A DNA stretch of 64,000 nt from Martelella mediterranea (GTDB taxonomy: Bacteria > Pseudomonadota > Alphaproteobacteria > Rhizobiales > Rhizobiaceae), in contig NZ_JAINWJ010000008.1 in assembly GCF_021021415.1 (NCBI RefSeq), forward strand, positions 174,959 to 238,958, in the 5' to 3' direction. Under the pieces are notes generated by a model. The model was not told the origin of the DNA. It saw only the letters and a list, made by a program, of their open reading frames with translations, and did no database searches. Of the stretch, positions 29,822 through 38,772 are shown one piece after another (positions within the stretch are counted from its first letter, which is position 1; each line of letters starts with the position of its first letter). The position numbers and the translations under genes are program-made.

Positions 29822-30295
29822 TTGCACAAGAACACGATCTGCATCTGGTATGACACGGACGCCGAGGCGGCCGCGCGGTTTTATGCTGAGGTGTTTCCCG
29901 ACAGCGCGGTGACGCGGGTCAACCGGGCCCCGGGCGACTATCCCTCCGGCAAGAAGGGCGACGTGCTCACCGTCGAGTTCACCGTCTGCGGCATTCCCTG
30001 TCTCGGGCTCAATGGCGGTCCGGCCTTCAGCCACAGCGAGGCCTTTTCGTTTCAGATTTCGACAGAGGACCAGGCGGAGACCGATCGCTACTGGAACGCG
30101 ATCGTGGGCAATGGCGGCGAGGAGAGCGCCTGCGGCTGGTGCAAGGACAGATGGGGCCTCTCCTGGCAAATCACGCCCCGGACCCTAATGGAGGCGCTGG
30201 CGGCAGGCGGCGATGAGGCAAAGCGGGCTTTCGAGGCCATGATGCAGATGCACAAGATCGACGTCGCGGCGATCGATGCGGCCCGCAAGGGCTGA
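29822..30295 (+). CDS. VOC-superfamily protein (PhnB/3-demethylubiquinone methyltransferase-like)
   Basis: Small cytoplasmic protein of 157 residues with one glyoxalase/bleomycin-resistance-like fold. Segments ICIWYDTDAEAAARFYAEVFPDSAV, CGIPCLGLNGGPAFSHSEAFSFQI and the closing CGWCKDRWGLSWQITP are typical of the PhnB-like group annotated as 3-demethylubiquinone-9 3-methyltransferase family. The start is a TTG at 29822 with GGGAGGAAG upstream; no ATG fits. The true substrate is unknown; many members are catalytically uncharacterised. Stand-alone gene. Confidence 0.88.
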   Translation: MHKNTICIWYDTDAEAAARFYAEVFPDSAVTRVNRAPGDYPSGKKGDVLTVEFTVCGIPCLGLNGGPAFSHSEAFSFQISTEDQAETDRYWNAIVGNGGEESACGWCKDRWGLSWQITPRTLMEALAAGGDEAKRAFEAMMQMHKIDVAAIDAARKG

Positions 30296-30331
30296 TCGGG
30301 TCGCACCGCCAGGAGACCTAGACAGCCCTGA

Positions 30332-31840
30332 TCAGCCCAGCTCGCTCTCGCGCAGACGCAACTCGGTTTTCAGAACCTTGCCATAGGCATTCTTCGGCAG
30401 GGACTCGAGGAAACGATAGGCCTTCGGGCGCTTGAAGCGGGCGATCGAGGCGAGGCAGTGGGCGTCGAGTTCGGCCGCGCTCAAGGCAGCGCCCGGCGCG
30501 GTCACCACGAAGGCCACGACATCCTCGCCCCATTCGGCGGAGGGGCGGCCGATCACTGCGACCTCGTCAACGGCGGGGTGGGTCAGAAGCGCCTCCTCGA
30601 CCTCGCGCGGATAGATATTGGTGCCGCCGGAGATGATCACGTCCTTGGAGCGGTCATGCATGGTGACGTAGCCATCGGCCGACATCGCGCCGCGATCCCC
30701 GGTTCTGAGCCAGCCATCGGCAAGGGCCTCGGCGCTCGCCTCCGGCGCGTTCCAGTAGCCGGGCATGACGAGCGCGCCCTGCACCGCGATCTCGCCGATC
30801 TCATCCGGTTCGGCGGGCGTGCCGTCGTCGCGCAGGATATTCACCGTCACCGCCGACTGCGCCCGCCCGACAGAGGCAATCCGCATCGGCCAGTCGGGAT
30901 GATCCCGGTCGGCGATCTCGGCGCGCGACAGAGCGGTGATGCCCATCGGGCATTCGCCTTGGCCATAAATCTGCACGAATTTCGGGCCGAAATGATCAAG
31001 CGCCGCCTCGATATCGGCGCGGTACATCGGCCCGCCGCCATAGACCACGGTGCGCAACCCCTCCCCTCTGCTGCCGGATGCCCGGGCGGCATGGGTGAGC
31101 CGGTGAACCATGGTCGGGGCGAGAAACGCGCTGACGGAGCCGTGGGCAGCGGCGATCGCCAGAAATTCATCGGCATCATAGCCGCCCGAGGGCGGGCAGA
31201 TATGGCCCGCGCCGCGCAGCACGTGTACCAGCGCGTAGAGGCCCGCGCCATGGCTCATCGGCGCGGCGTAAAGCGCCACATCCCTTTCCGTCACCTCATC
31301 GACATCGGCGAGATAGCTGAGCGACATGTCGGCGAGCATGGCGTGGGTTATGATCACGCCCTTGGGCCTGCCGGTGGTGCCGGACGTGTAGAACAGCCAG
31401 GCCAGTTCGCGCGGTCCGCGCTCCTCCGTTGTCATCGGCTGCATCTGTGTAGCGCGGGCGAATGTCTCGCCCGGCGCGATCAGTATCGCCGGGGCCTCGA
31501 TACCCGCAGCGAGGCTTTCGGAAACCAGCGCCAGCCGCGCGCCGGAATGTTCGATGATCCAGTTGGCCTCCTTCGGATGCAGCTTGGCGTTGACCGGCAC
31601 CACGGCCGCCCCCGCCTTCCAGATGCCGAACAGAGCGATCAGATATTCCGGGCTGTTCTTCATGAACAGCACGACCCGATCGCCCAGAACAACGCCTGCC
31701 TCCTCTACGAGCCAGCGCGCGAAGCCGCCGGCGCGCGCGTTGAACGCGGCGTAATCGGCCACCATTTCCGAGCCCAGCAGCAAGGCGGGCGCTGCGGGCC
31801 AGCGCTTGGACGCGCGATCGAGCCAGTGGGCGATATTCAT
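30332..31840 (-). CDS. Acyl-CoA ligase (class I adenylate-forming enzyme)
   Basis: AMP-dependent acyl-CoA synthetase of 502 residues. P-loop LFYTSGTTGRPKGVIITH, A5 motif QIYGQGECPMG (usual YGxTE replaced by YGQGE), A7 motif WLRTGDRGAMSADGYVTMHDRSKDVIISGG and the C-terminal catalytic lysine in LPKNAYGKVLKTELR. It would activate a carboxylic acid as its CoA thioester. It is the last gene of a tetR-FAH-thiolase-ligase operon and overlaps the thiolase stop by four bases. Which acid it uses cannot be read from sequence; the neighbours suggest a dedicated degradation route. Confidence 0.92.
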   Translation of the reverse strand: MNIAHWLDRASKRWPAAPALLLGSEMVADYAAFNARAGGFARWLVEEAGVVLGDRVVLFMKNSPEYLIALFGIWKAGAAVVPVNAKLHPKEANWIIEHSGARLALVSESLAAGIEAPAILIAPGETFARATQMQPMTTEERGPRELAWLFYTSGTTGRPKGVIITHAMLADMSLSYLADVDEVTERDVALYAAPMSHGAGLYALVHVLRGAGHICPPSGGYDADEFLAIAAAHGSVSAFLAPTMVHRLTHAARASGSRGEGLRTVVYGGGPMYRADIEAALDHFGPKFVQIYGQGECPMGITALSRAEIADRDHPDWPMRIASVGRAQSAVTVNILRDDGTPAEPDEIGEIAVQGALVMPGYWNAPEASAEALADGWLRTGDRGAMSADGYVTMHDRSKDVIISGGTNIYPREVEEALLTHPAVDEVAVIGRPSAEWGEDVVAFVVTAPGAALSAAELDAHCLASIARFKRPKAYRFLESLPKNAYGKVLKTELRLRESELG

Positions 31841-32994
31841 GTCGCCGCCGCCTCAAGCACCGAGGCATAATTGGCGACGCCGGAACCGCCCATGTTGAAG
31901 ACCAGCGCGCGCTCGGCGCCGGCGCGCTGCATGCCGCCCGCCTCGCCCAGAACCTGCCGGGCGGCGATGACATGCATCGAAACGCCGGTGGCGCCGACCG
32001 GGTGGCCCTTGGCCTTCAACCCGCCGGAAAGATTGACCGGCAGAATGCCGTCCGGCGCGACCCAGCCTTCTTCGATCGCCCGGTGACCCTCGCCCGGTGC
32101 GGCAAGCCCCATCGCCTCGTAGACCATCAGTTCGGCGATTGTGAAGCAGTCATGCACCTCCGCCACATCGATATCGGCAATGCCGAGCCCTGCCGCCTCA
32201 AGCGCCTGCCGGATCGCGATCGTCGCCCCGGTGAGTTCCGTCGACGATCTGCGCGACATCGGCAGAAAATCGCTGACCTGGGAGCGCGCCCGGATGGCAA
32301 CCGCCCGCGCCGCTCCTCGCGCCGCCTCGTCGCGGGTGACCACGAGCGCGGCCGCGCCATCGGAAATCAGCGAGCAATCGGTGACCTTCAACGGATCGGC
32401 GATCATCGGGTTGCGCTCGGACACCTGCCGGCAGAAATCGAAATCGAGCGGCTTGTGCATCTGCGCCAGCGGGTTCGCCATGGCATTGGCGTGGTTCTTG
32501 ACCGCGATGCGGGCAAGCGCATCGGTCCTGTCGCCATATTGGGCGGCATAGGCCCTGGCGAAGCGGGCGAAGATTTCGGGGAAGGAGACGCCGGCCTCCT
32601 CCCGCTGGTCGGACGCACCGGCGAGCCCGGCGGTCACCTCCGGCGTGGTCAGATGGGTCATCTTCTCCACGCCGATCACCAGCGCCGCATCCACCCTGCC
32701 CGCCTCGACCGCATCGATGGCGCCCCAGAGCGCCGCCGAGCCGGAGGCGCAGGCGTTTTCAAGCCGGGTCGCGGGCGTGAAGCGCAGGTCAGGATCGATG
32801 TCGAGCGCCAGCGAGGAGGCGAAGGCATCGCCGACCATGCCGGAGTTGAAGTGTCCGAGCCAGATGCCGCCGATCTCGGCGGCGGCAACGCCGGAATGCT
32901 CCAGCGCCTCCCGCCCGGCGGCAACCACGAGTTCGGGCAGCGTTTCGGCAAGCCTTCCAAAGGGCGTATGCCCCCAACCGATGATGCGCGCCAT
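31837..32994 (-). CDS. Thiolase-family protein (acetyl-CoA acetyltransferase/SCP-x type)
   Basis: Thiolase of 385 residues. The nucleophile lies in RLENACASGSAALWGAID, the histidine-containing loop in VAEVHDCFTIAELMVYEAMG, and GGLKAKGHPVGATGVSMHV matches the SCP-x/lipid-transfer thiolase group. The C-terminal CxG of classic thiolases is replaced here by NMGGSGVAN, also a feature of that group. It would cleave a beta-ketoacyl-CoA. The start at ATG 32994 gives MARIIGWGHTPFGRL. The next upstream gene stops 2 bases before it and the downstream ligase overlaps by four, so the three genes are one transcript. Confidence 0.9.
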   Translation of the reverse strand: MARIIGWGHTPFGRLAETLPELVVAAGREALEHSGVAAAEIGGIWLGHFNSGMVGDAFASSLALDIDPDLRFTPATRLENACASGSAALWGAIDAVEAGRVDAALVIGVEKMTHLTTPEVTAGLAGASDQREEAGVSFPEIFARFARAYAAQYGDRTDALARIAVKNHANAMANPLAQMHKPLDFDFCRQVSERNPMIADPLKVTDCSLISDGAAALVVTRDEAARGAARAVAIRARSQVSDFLPMSRRSSTELTGATIAIRQALEAAGLGIADIDVAEVHDCFTIAELMVYEAMGLAAPGEGHRAIEEGWVAPDGILPVNLSGGLKAKGHPVGATGVSMHVIAARQVLGEAGGMQRAGAERALVFNMGGSGVANYASVLEAAAT

Positions 32995-32995
32995 C

Positions 32996-33964
32996 TCAGT
33001 CGACCTTGACCAGCCTGTTGCGAAGGATGCCGATGCCCTCGACCTCGAGCTCGACGACATCGCCCGGCGACAGGAAGCGCATATGCTCCAGCCCGCAGCC
33101 ATTGCCGACCGTGCCGGAGCCGAGGAACTCGCCGGGCCTCAGCGTTTCGGAGGCCGAGACATGTTCGATCACCTGTTCGAAGCTCCAGAACATCGTGCCG
33201 GTATTGCCGCGACCCCATTCCTCGCCATTGACGCGGCAGATCATGGTTTTGTCATAGGGGTTGCCGAATTCATCCGCCGTCACCAGGCACGGGCCCATCG
33301 GGTTGGCGGTGTCGAAATCCTTGCCCTTGGCGGGGCCGAGCTGACCGCCCATTTCGGCGGTCTGGGCATCGCGGGCGGTGAAATCGTTGAAGATCGTGTA
33401 GCCGAAGATATAGGGACGGGCGTCGGCGGCCTTGATGTCCTTGGCGGTCTTGCCGATGTAGATCCCGAACTCCAGCTCGAAATCCATGAATTTGGAATAG
33501 CGCGGCCAGATCACATCGGTTTCGTGACCGACGACGGAGAAGCGATTGGCCTTGTAGTAGATCGGCTGCTCGTAAAAGGTTTCCGGCACCGAGAGAATGC
33601 CCTTGCGGGCCATCTCCGCCTCCGCCTCTTCCGGATTATCGAACTGCCGGGCGCGTAGCTTGCGGGCCTGCTGGAAGGCCTGTTTCAGGTGGGTCTCGAA
33701 GCACAGGCAGTCGCGCATCTGGATCGGCGGTTCGATCGGCGCCATCAGCCTGACGGCGCTCCGCTCCAGCATATGGCCGTTCGCGGCAGAGGCTTCCGCC
33801 TGCCGGGCGCGTTCGAGTGTCGCGTCACCGCCCTCGATCAGCGCCTGGATCGAGGCGATGGCCCCGTCGGTGGCGGCGGCGAGATCGAGAATGCGTTCGC
33901 CATCGCCGAGAAGCACGCCGGGACGGCCGACGCCGTCGCCGCGATCATAAGTCACCAGTTTCAT
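32996..33964 (-). CDS. Fumarylacetoacetate hydrolase-family protein
   Basis: FAH-family protein of 322 residues. An N-terminal domain (1-100) is followed by the catalytic fold. The metal-site segments MDFELEFGIYIGKTAKDI and FNDFTARDAQ are present, then KGKDFDTANPMGPCLVT and the closing LRPGEFLGSGTVGNGCG with a GDVVELEVEGIG strand. Family members hydrolyse or hydrate/decarboxylate oxo-acids from aromatic ring cleavage; the exact reaction is unknown. The ATG at 33964 (GGAGGAAAT upstream) follows the tetR stop by 26 bases. Confidence 0.92.
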   Translation of the reverse strand: MKLVTYDRGDGVGRPGVLLGDGERILDLAAATDGAIASIQALIEGGDATLERARQAEASAANGHMLERSAVRLMAPIEPPIQMRDCLCFETHLKQAFQQARKLRARQFDNPEEAEAEMARKGILSVPETFYEQPIYYKANRFSVVGHETDVIWPRYSKFMDFELEFGIYIGKTAKDIKAADARPYIFGYTIFNDFTARDAQTAEMGGQLGPAKGKDFDTANPMGPCLVTADEFGNPYDKTMICRVNGEEWGRGNTGTMFWSFEQVIEHVSASETLRPGEFLGSGTVGNGCGLEHMRFLSPGDVVELEVEGIGILRNRLVKVD

Positions 33965-33990
33965 TGCATTTCCTCCCAAGAAAACATGAT

Positions 33991-34659
33991 TTAGCTATTG
34001 GCTGTCTGGCTCCGGTCGCGGTGTTTGAGACCGGCGGTCAGCATCGCGACGATGTGGGTGGCCGCCGCAGCGGTATCGGCCGAGTCCGCGGTGCCTCCGG
34101 AAAGGCGGGCCATGCGGCCATTGTCCATCATCACGATCATCATCGCGCCGAGCATGGTCTGGTAGGCCCAGTTCACCTCGGCCCTTGTCCAGTCCGGAAA
34201 ACATTCCGCAAGCGCGTCGAGCATCATCTCGGCGACCGGATCGAAGGTTTCGCGGAAAATCCCACGCCCCTCCGAACTCGGATCGGAAAGCTCGCGGGCG
34301 AGGATACGGCCGAATGCGCCGTCATTGGCGTTATCGCGCAGGCCGAACATCGGCACGATCAGCGCCTTGACCACGAGTTCCACCCGCTTGTCCCAATCCG
34401 GCTCCGACCGGGCCAGTTGAAGCCCGACCACGCGCTGGCCGCGGATTGCCGGCGATCGGGTTTCGAAAATGGCGCGGTAAAGCCCTTCCTTGGAGCCGAA
34501 ATGATAGTTGATCAGCGCCACCGGCACATCGGCGCGAGCGGCGATCTTGCGCACCGTCGTCGCGTCATAGCCGTATTTGCCGAACACGGCCTCGCCGGCC
34601 GAAAGGATTTTCTCTTTCGACGTCGCACCCTGTTTTTCTTGGTTTTTTGGCTCGTTCAC
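33991..34659 (-). CDS. TetR/AcrR-family regulator of the adjoining divergent operons
   Basis: TetR-type regulator of 222 residues with the helix-turn-helix at about 14-60 (KEKILSAGEAVFGKYGYDATTVRKIA then VPVALINYHFGSKEGLYRAI) and a helical effector domain. The C-terminal part resembles the TetR_C_33/CecR-like group (MMIVMMDNGRMARLSGG). The start is a GTG at 34659 with GGGAAAG upstream, chosen because the open frame above it crosses the promoter region. It heads the FAH-thiolase-ligase operon and is divergent from dctPQM. A perfect 16-bp palindrome lies between them, so it likely represses both. Confidence 0.9.
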   Translation of the reverse strand: MNEPKNQEKQGATSKEKILSAGEAVFGKYGYDATTVRKIAARADVPVALINYHFGSKEGLYRAIFETRSPAIRGQRVVGLQLARSEPDWDKRVELVVKALIVPMFGLRDNANDGAFGRILARELSDPSSEGRGIFRETFDPVAEMMLDALAECFPDWTRAEVNWAYQTMLGAMMIVMMDNGRMARLSGGTADSADTAAAATHIVAMLTAGLKHRDRSQTANS

Positions 34660-34678
34660 GCTGCTTTCCCGTCCTGAA

Positions 34679-34715
34679 TTGAACAAACAATAAAAAAGGT
34701 TGAACAGTTGTTCAA
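34679..34715. promoter_or_regulatory. TetR-type operator in the tetR-dctP divergent promoter
   Basis: TTGAACAGTTGTTCAA (34700-34715) is a perfect palindrome of 7-base arms, TTGAACA and TGTTCAA, around GT. An extra TTGAACA half-site lies at 34679-34685. On the minus strand, TTGAAC inside the palindrome forms a -35 that is 17 bases from TATTGT (34687-34692), so binding would block the tetR promoter. On the plus strand TATTAT at 34720 is a likely -10 for dctP. Confidence 0.65.
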
Positions 34716-34772
34716 GTCCTATTATCCTTTTTTGTGGAGGCACCGGCAACGGTGACAATCAGGGAGGATTTC

Positions 34773-35846
34773 ATGAACCGAATTATCACCAGACTTGCGC
34801 TTTCAGGCGGCGTCGCGCTCGCCGCGCTCTCGCCGGCGATGGCCCAGGAGACGCTGCGTCTCACCATTGCGTCCGGCCACCCGGAGGTATTCCTCTGGGT
34901 CAAGCACATGCACGAGACCTTCATTCCCACGGTCAATGCGGCGCTCGCCGAAAAGGGCGACCTGCAGATCGAATGGACCGAGGCCTATGGCGGCACGCTG
35001 ATGAAGCTCGGCTCGGAAGCGGAGGCGCTTGAGACCGGCATTGCCGATGTCGCGATGGCATCCGGGGTGTTCGATCCCGCCGGCATGGGCATCCTCAATA
35101 TCACCTACGCCATGCCCTTCGGCCCGATCGATCCCGAGATGGTCACCTCGGCGGTCGAAGACGCGCTTTACGGCACCGAGGGCCTGATCGACCAGCTCAC
35201 GGATGAAACCGGCGTCGTCTATATCGGCGGCGGCGTGGCGATCGACGGCTATAATATTGCCGCCAAGCGCCCGATCCGGACCCGCGCGGACATGGACGGC
35301 ATGCGCATCGGCGGCGCCGGGCCCAACCTTGCCTGGCTGAATTCCACCGGCGCGGTCGGCGTCCAGGGCAGCTACGTCACCTTCTACAACGACATCTCGA
35401 CCGGCGTTTATGACGGCAATATCGGCTGGATGACGGCCAATGTTCCGGCCCGCATCTACGAGGTCGCGCCCTACTGGAACCGCACCGATTTCGGCGCGAT
35501 GTATATCGGCGGGCTCGGCGTCGCCGAACGGGTCTGGGACGAATTCTCCGACGACACCAAGGACGCCTTCCGCAAGGGCGCGGAAGCCTATTCCGAGGCC
35601 TTCTTCGCGGAGCAGTCGGCAAAATACGCGGCGAACGAAAAGACCATGCTCGAGGGCGGCGGCGAGGAGATCAAGATGGAGCCCGCCGAACGCCAGGCCT
35701 GGATCGATGGCATGGACAACCCGGTGACGGCATGGCGCGAGGCGGCGCTGGCCCGCGGCGAGCCGGTGGACGAGATGCTCGAAATCTACCGCGACACGCT
35801 GGCCGAAGACGGCTTCACCTTCCCGCGTGACTATCTCGCCGAATAA
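34773..35846 (+). CDS. dctP: TRAP transporter substrate-binding protein DctP
   Basis: Periplasmic DctP-type receptor of 357 residues with a signal peptide (MNRIITRLALSGGVALAALSPAMA). Typical features: an N-terminal LRLTIASGHPE strand, then EWTEAYGGTLMKLGSEAEALETGIADVAMAS, and the ligand-arginine region MDGMRIGGAGPNLAWLNSTGAVGV. It would deliver an organic acid to the DctQM permease. The ATG at 34773 has CAGGGAGGA upstream. The family cannot be assigned to C4-dicarboxylates specifically; the operon's catabolic partners suggest another carboxylate. Confidence 0.92.
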   Translation: MNRIITRLALSGGVALAALSPAMAQETLRLTIASGHPEVFLWVKHMHETFIPTVNAALAEKGDLQIEWTEAYGGTLMKLGSEAEALETGIADVAMASGVFDPAGMGILNITYAMPFGPIDPEMVTSAVEDALYGTEGLIDQLTDETGVVYIGGGVAIDGYNIAAKRPIRTRADMDGMRIGGAGPNLAWLNSTGAVGVQGSYVTFYNDISTGVYDGNIGWMTANVPARIYEVAPYWNRTDFGAMYIGGLGVAERVWDEFSDDTKDAFRKGAEAYSEAFFAEQSAKYAANEKTMLEGGGEEIKMEPAERQAWIDGMDNPVTAWREAALARGEPVDEMLEIYRDTLAEDGFTFPRDYLAE

Positions 35847-35904
35847 TCCGGCACGGCCCGGCATGCATTGCCGGGCCCGTCCAAAGACCAATCTGGAGAA
35901 AATC

Positions 35905-36426
35905 ATGGCAAATGCACGCGGCCGGCCGGGCCTGCTGCTTGGCCCCGTTGTCGCCGGGCTCAACGCCCTTGGCTCGGTCTGGATCCTCGGCCTGATGCTG
36001 CTGATCTGCGCCGACATCATCATGCGCGGCGTCTTCAACGCGCCGATCGCGGGCGTTGCCGAAATGGTGGCATTTTCCATCGTCGGCATCGTGTTCCTGC
36101 AATTGGCCCACACGCTGCGCAGCGGATCGCTGACCCGGTCCGACCTGCTGCTGATCGTCGCCGAGCGCCACAGCCCCCGGCTGAAAGGCTTCCTGCTGGC
36201 GCTCTACAATCTAGCCGGCGCTGGCATCCTGGCGATCGCGCTCTGGCATTTCATGCCGTCATTCCTCAGCGCATGGGAAAGGCCGGAACGGCACTTCATG
36301 GGCAATCCCGGCTTCTTCCAGATACCAACATGGCCGCTTTACGGGCTGATGAGCATCGGCATGGCGGCGACCATCCTGCAATTCCTGGCGAACTCTCTCG
36401 CCGCCCTGAGGGGAGAAGACGTATGA
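35905..36426 (+). CDS. dctQ: TRAP transporter small permease DctQ
   Basis: Membrane protein of 173 residues with four predicted helices (about 18-40, 50-70, 92-112 and 140-162). The DctQ hallmark is visible in LMLLICADIIMRGVFNAPIAGVAEMVAF. It starts 58 bases after dctP; its stop overlaps the dctM start (ATGA). It bridges the receptor and the large permease in a tripartite ATP-independent periplasmic transporter. Confidence 0.93.
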   Translation: MANARGRPGLLLGPVVAGLNALGSVWILGLMLLICADIIMRGVFNAPIAGVAEMVAFSIVGIVFLQLAHTLRSGSLTRSDLLLIVAERHSPRLKGFLLALYNLAGAGILAIALWHFMPSFLSAWERPERHFMGNPGFFQIPTWPLYGLMSIGMAATILQFLANSLAALRGEDV

Positions 36427-37736
36427 GCGGCGTGGAAATCGCGCTCGGCTCGGTCGCCCTGATGCTGGTGCTGATCTATGCCGGGCTGCATGTCGCGATC
36501 GCCCTGATCCTCGTCAGCTTTATCGGCGTCTGGGTGCTGAAGGACAATTTCGATCTCGCCGCCAACATGCTGGTCCTCGCCTTCAAGGATTCGATCACCG
36601 ACCAGTTGTTCGGCGTGGTGCCGCTGTTCGTGCTGATGGGGCTGGTGGTCTCGATCTCCGGCATGGGCCGCGACACGTTCGATGTCGCGCAACAGGCCTT
36701 CCGGCGCATTCGCGGCGGGCTCGGGGTCGCGACCGTGGCGGCGAACGCCGTGTTCGCGGCGATCACCGGCATCTCGATCGCATCTGCCGCCGTATTCACC
36801 AAGGTCGCCGTGCCGGAGATGCGCGCCAGGGGCTATACGCCCGAATTCTCGGTCGGCGTGGTTGCCGGCTCCTCGGTGCTTGGCATGCTGATCCCGCCAT
36901 CGCTGCTGTTCATCCTCTACGGCATACTGACGGAGCAATCGGTCGGCTCGCTGTTCATCGCCGGCGTGCTGCCCGGCCTGCTCTTGGCGGTCACCTACAG
37001 CATCGGCATCGTCGCCATGGCGCATCTCAGGCCGGGTTTCGTCGGCGGCCAGGCGGCGGACGAGTTCGACGCCCCGCATATGGGCTGGGGCGAGATCGCA
37101 GCCAAGCTGCTGCCGATCGCTGCCCTTGTGGCGCTGGTCCTCGGCGGCATCTATGGCGGCCTGTTTACCCCGACGGAGGCGGGCGGCGCGGGCGCTGCCG
37201 GAGCGCTGGCGATCGCGATCGTCAAGCGCCGCCTCAACTGGCGCGATTTCTGGCAGGTTCTGGTCCAGACCGGCCATACAACGGCATCGATCTGTTTCCT
37301 GATCATCGGCGCCAGCCTCTATTCGCGCATGCTCGCCTTCACCGGCATGCCGGGCTGGCTGGGCCGCACGGTGCTGGAAGCCGGGTTCTCGACCGAGGGC
37401 GTGGTGCTGGCCATGGTCGTTGTCATGGTGTTGCTCGGCACCATTCTCGACAGCTCCTCGATCATGCTGCTGGTTCTGCCGATCGCGGTCCCGATCCTGA
37501 ACGGGCTCGGCGTCGACCTGATCTGGCTCGGCGTGATCGCAATCCTTGCCGTCGAGATCGGCCTCCTGACGCCGCCCTTCGGCATCGCCGTCTACGTCAT
37601 CAAATCAACGCTCGGTCCGGACAGCGACATCACGCTCGGGCAGATCTTCCGCGGCGCGGCCCCCTTCGCGCTGATGATGCTGTTCGTGCTCGCGCTGGTG
37701 TTCCTGTTCCCGGCCATCGCCACCGCACTGCTTTAG
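36423..37736 (+). CDS. dctM: TRAP transporter large permease DctM
   Basis: Membrane protein of 437 residues with about twelve helices, the ion-coupled transport subunit. DctM motifs: VVPLFVLMGLVVSISGMGRDTFD, ISIASAAVFTKVAVPEMRARGYTPEFSVGVVAGSSVLGMLIPPS, GGIYGGLFTPTEAGGAGAAGAL and LGTILDSSSIMLLVLPIAVP, ending EIGLLTPPFGIAVYVIK. It overlaps dctQ by four bases. The downstream MBL gene follows within 10 bases. Confidence 0.94.
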   Translation: MSGVEIALGSVALMLVLIYAGLHVAIALILVSFIGVWVLKDNFDLAANMLVLAFKDSITDQLFGVVPLFVLMGLVVSISGMGRDTFDVAQQAFRRIRGGLGVATVAANAVFAAITGISIASAAVFTKVAVPEMRARGYTPEFSVGVVAGSSVLGMLIPPSLLFILYGILTEQSVGSLFIAGVLPGLLLAVTYSIGIVAMAHLRPGFVGGQAADEFDAPHMGWGEIAAKLLPIAALVALVLGGIYGGLFTPTEAGGAGAAGALAIAIVKRRLNWRDFWQVLVQTGHTTASICFLIIGASLYSRMLAFTGMPGWLGRTVLEAGFSTEGVVLAMVVVMVLLGTILDSSSIMLLVLPIAVPILNGLGVDLIWLGVIAILAVEIGLLTPPFGIAVYVIKSTLGPDSDITLGQIFRGAAPFALMMLFVLALVFLFPAIATALL

Positions 37737-37746
37737 GGAGAAAAAC

Positions 37747-38754
37747 ATGTCCAGATGGAAATATACCAAGGGTCTACACGATCTCGGCAATGGCTGCTGG
37801 GGCTATCTGGTGCCGGACGGTTCATGGGGCTGGTCCAATGCCGGGCTGATCGCCGATGGCGAGGCCACCCTGCTCGTCGACACGCTGTTCGATCTCAAAT
37901 GCACCGGCGACATGCTGGCCGAGATGCGCAACGCCGTGCCCGCGTCGGAAAAGATCGGCATCCTGGTCAATACGCACGCCGATGGCGACCACACCTTCGG
38001 CAACCAGTTGGTCAAGGGCGCGCGCATCATCGGCACCGAGGGCACGGTCAGCGATTTCAACCGCTTCGACCCCAAGGTTCTGCTCGCGGTTCAAAACGAT
38101 CCGACGCAATTCGGCCGCGCCGGCGAATTCATGGCCGAATGCTTCCGCCCGTTCGACTTTTCCGGCATTGAGCTGACGCCGCCGACCGAGACCTTCAAGG
38201 ATCGCATGACCATCAAGGTCGGCAACAAAACGGTGGAGCTGATCGAGGTCGGCCCGTCGCATTCGCTGGGCGACGCGCTGATCTACGTGCCGGAGGACAA
38301 GGTGCTCTACACCGGCGACATCCTGTTTTCGGCCGGCACGCCGATCGCCTGGTACGGCCCGATCGCCCGCTGGATCAATGTCTGCAATATGGTGCTGGAC
38401 ATGGATGTCGAGATCATCGTCGCCGGCCACGGCCCGCTTTCCACCAAGGAAGACGTGCGCAAGATGCGCGATTACCTGCTCGACATCACGGAGAAGGCGC
38501 GGCCGTTCTACGAGCAGGGCGTGGACTACCTCGATGCGGCCTACAAGATCGATCTCGGCGAATACCGCGACTGGAACGACGCAGAACGCGTTGTCGTGAC
38601 GCTGCGAACGCTCTATGACGATTTCGACAATGCCCCGGTCCGGCCCACCCGCGTACCCATTCCCTTCTTCGAACAGATGAAGGACATGCGCGAAAGCCTT
38701 GGCAAGCCGCCGGTGCATCATGAATATTGCAGCCATGATCATCACGATCACTGA
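37747..38754 (+). CDS. Metallo-beta-lactamase-fold hydrolase with His-rich tail
   Basis: MBL-fold protein of 335 residues, probably cytoplasmic (no signal peptide). The metal motif is NTHADGDHTFGNQ, in which the second histidine of HxHxDH is Asp, a variant common in this SoxH/quinoprotein-relay-like subgroup. A further ligand lies in EVGPSHSLGDALIYVPEDKVLYTGDILF and the last in VAGHGPLSTKEDV. The C-terminus ends in a histidine cluster (VHHEYCSHDHHDH). It is co-transcribed with the TRAP genes (10 bases after dctM), so it may hydrolyse an ester, lactone or thioester of the imported compound. Confidence 0.9.
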   Translation: MSRWKYTKGLHDLGNGCWGYLVPDGSWGWSNAGLIADGEATLLVDTLFDLKCTGDMLAEMRNAVPASEKIGILVNTHADGDHTFGNQLVKGARIIGTEGTVSDFNRFDPKVLLAVQNDPTQFGRAGEFMAECFRPFDFSGIELTPPTETFKDRMTIKVGNKTVELIEVGPSHSLGDALIYVPEDKVLYTGDILFSAGTPIAWYGPIARWINVCNMVLDMDVEIIVAGHGPLSTKEDVRKMRDYLLDITEKARPFYEQGVDYLDAAYKIDLGEYRDWNDAERVVVTLRTLYDDFDNAPVRPTRVPIPFFEQMKDMRESLGKPPVHHEYCSHDHHDH

Positions 38755-38772
38755 GCCATTCGGGAGATATCC

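Noticed and set aside
35868..37736. A single long frame reading through the dctQ region into dctM
   Set aside because: The first part is an out-of-frame translation of dctQ; dctM has its own ATG at 36423 overlapping the dctQ stop, as usual for TRAP operons.
37978..38010. Idea that the MBL protein is inactive because HxHxDH reads HADGDH
   Set aside because: The HADGDH form is a regular variant in part of the MBL superfamily and the other ligand motifs are present, so loss of activity is not supported.
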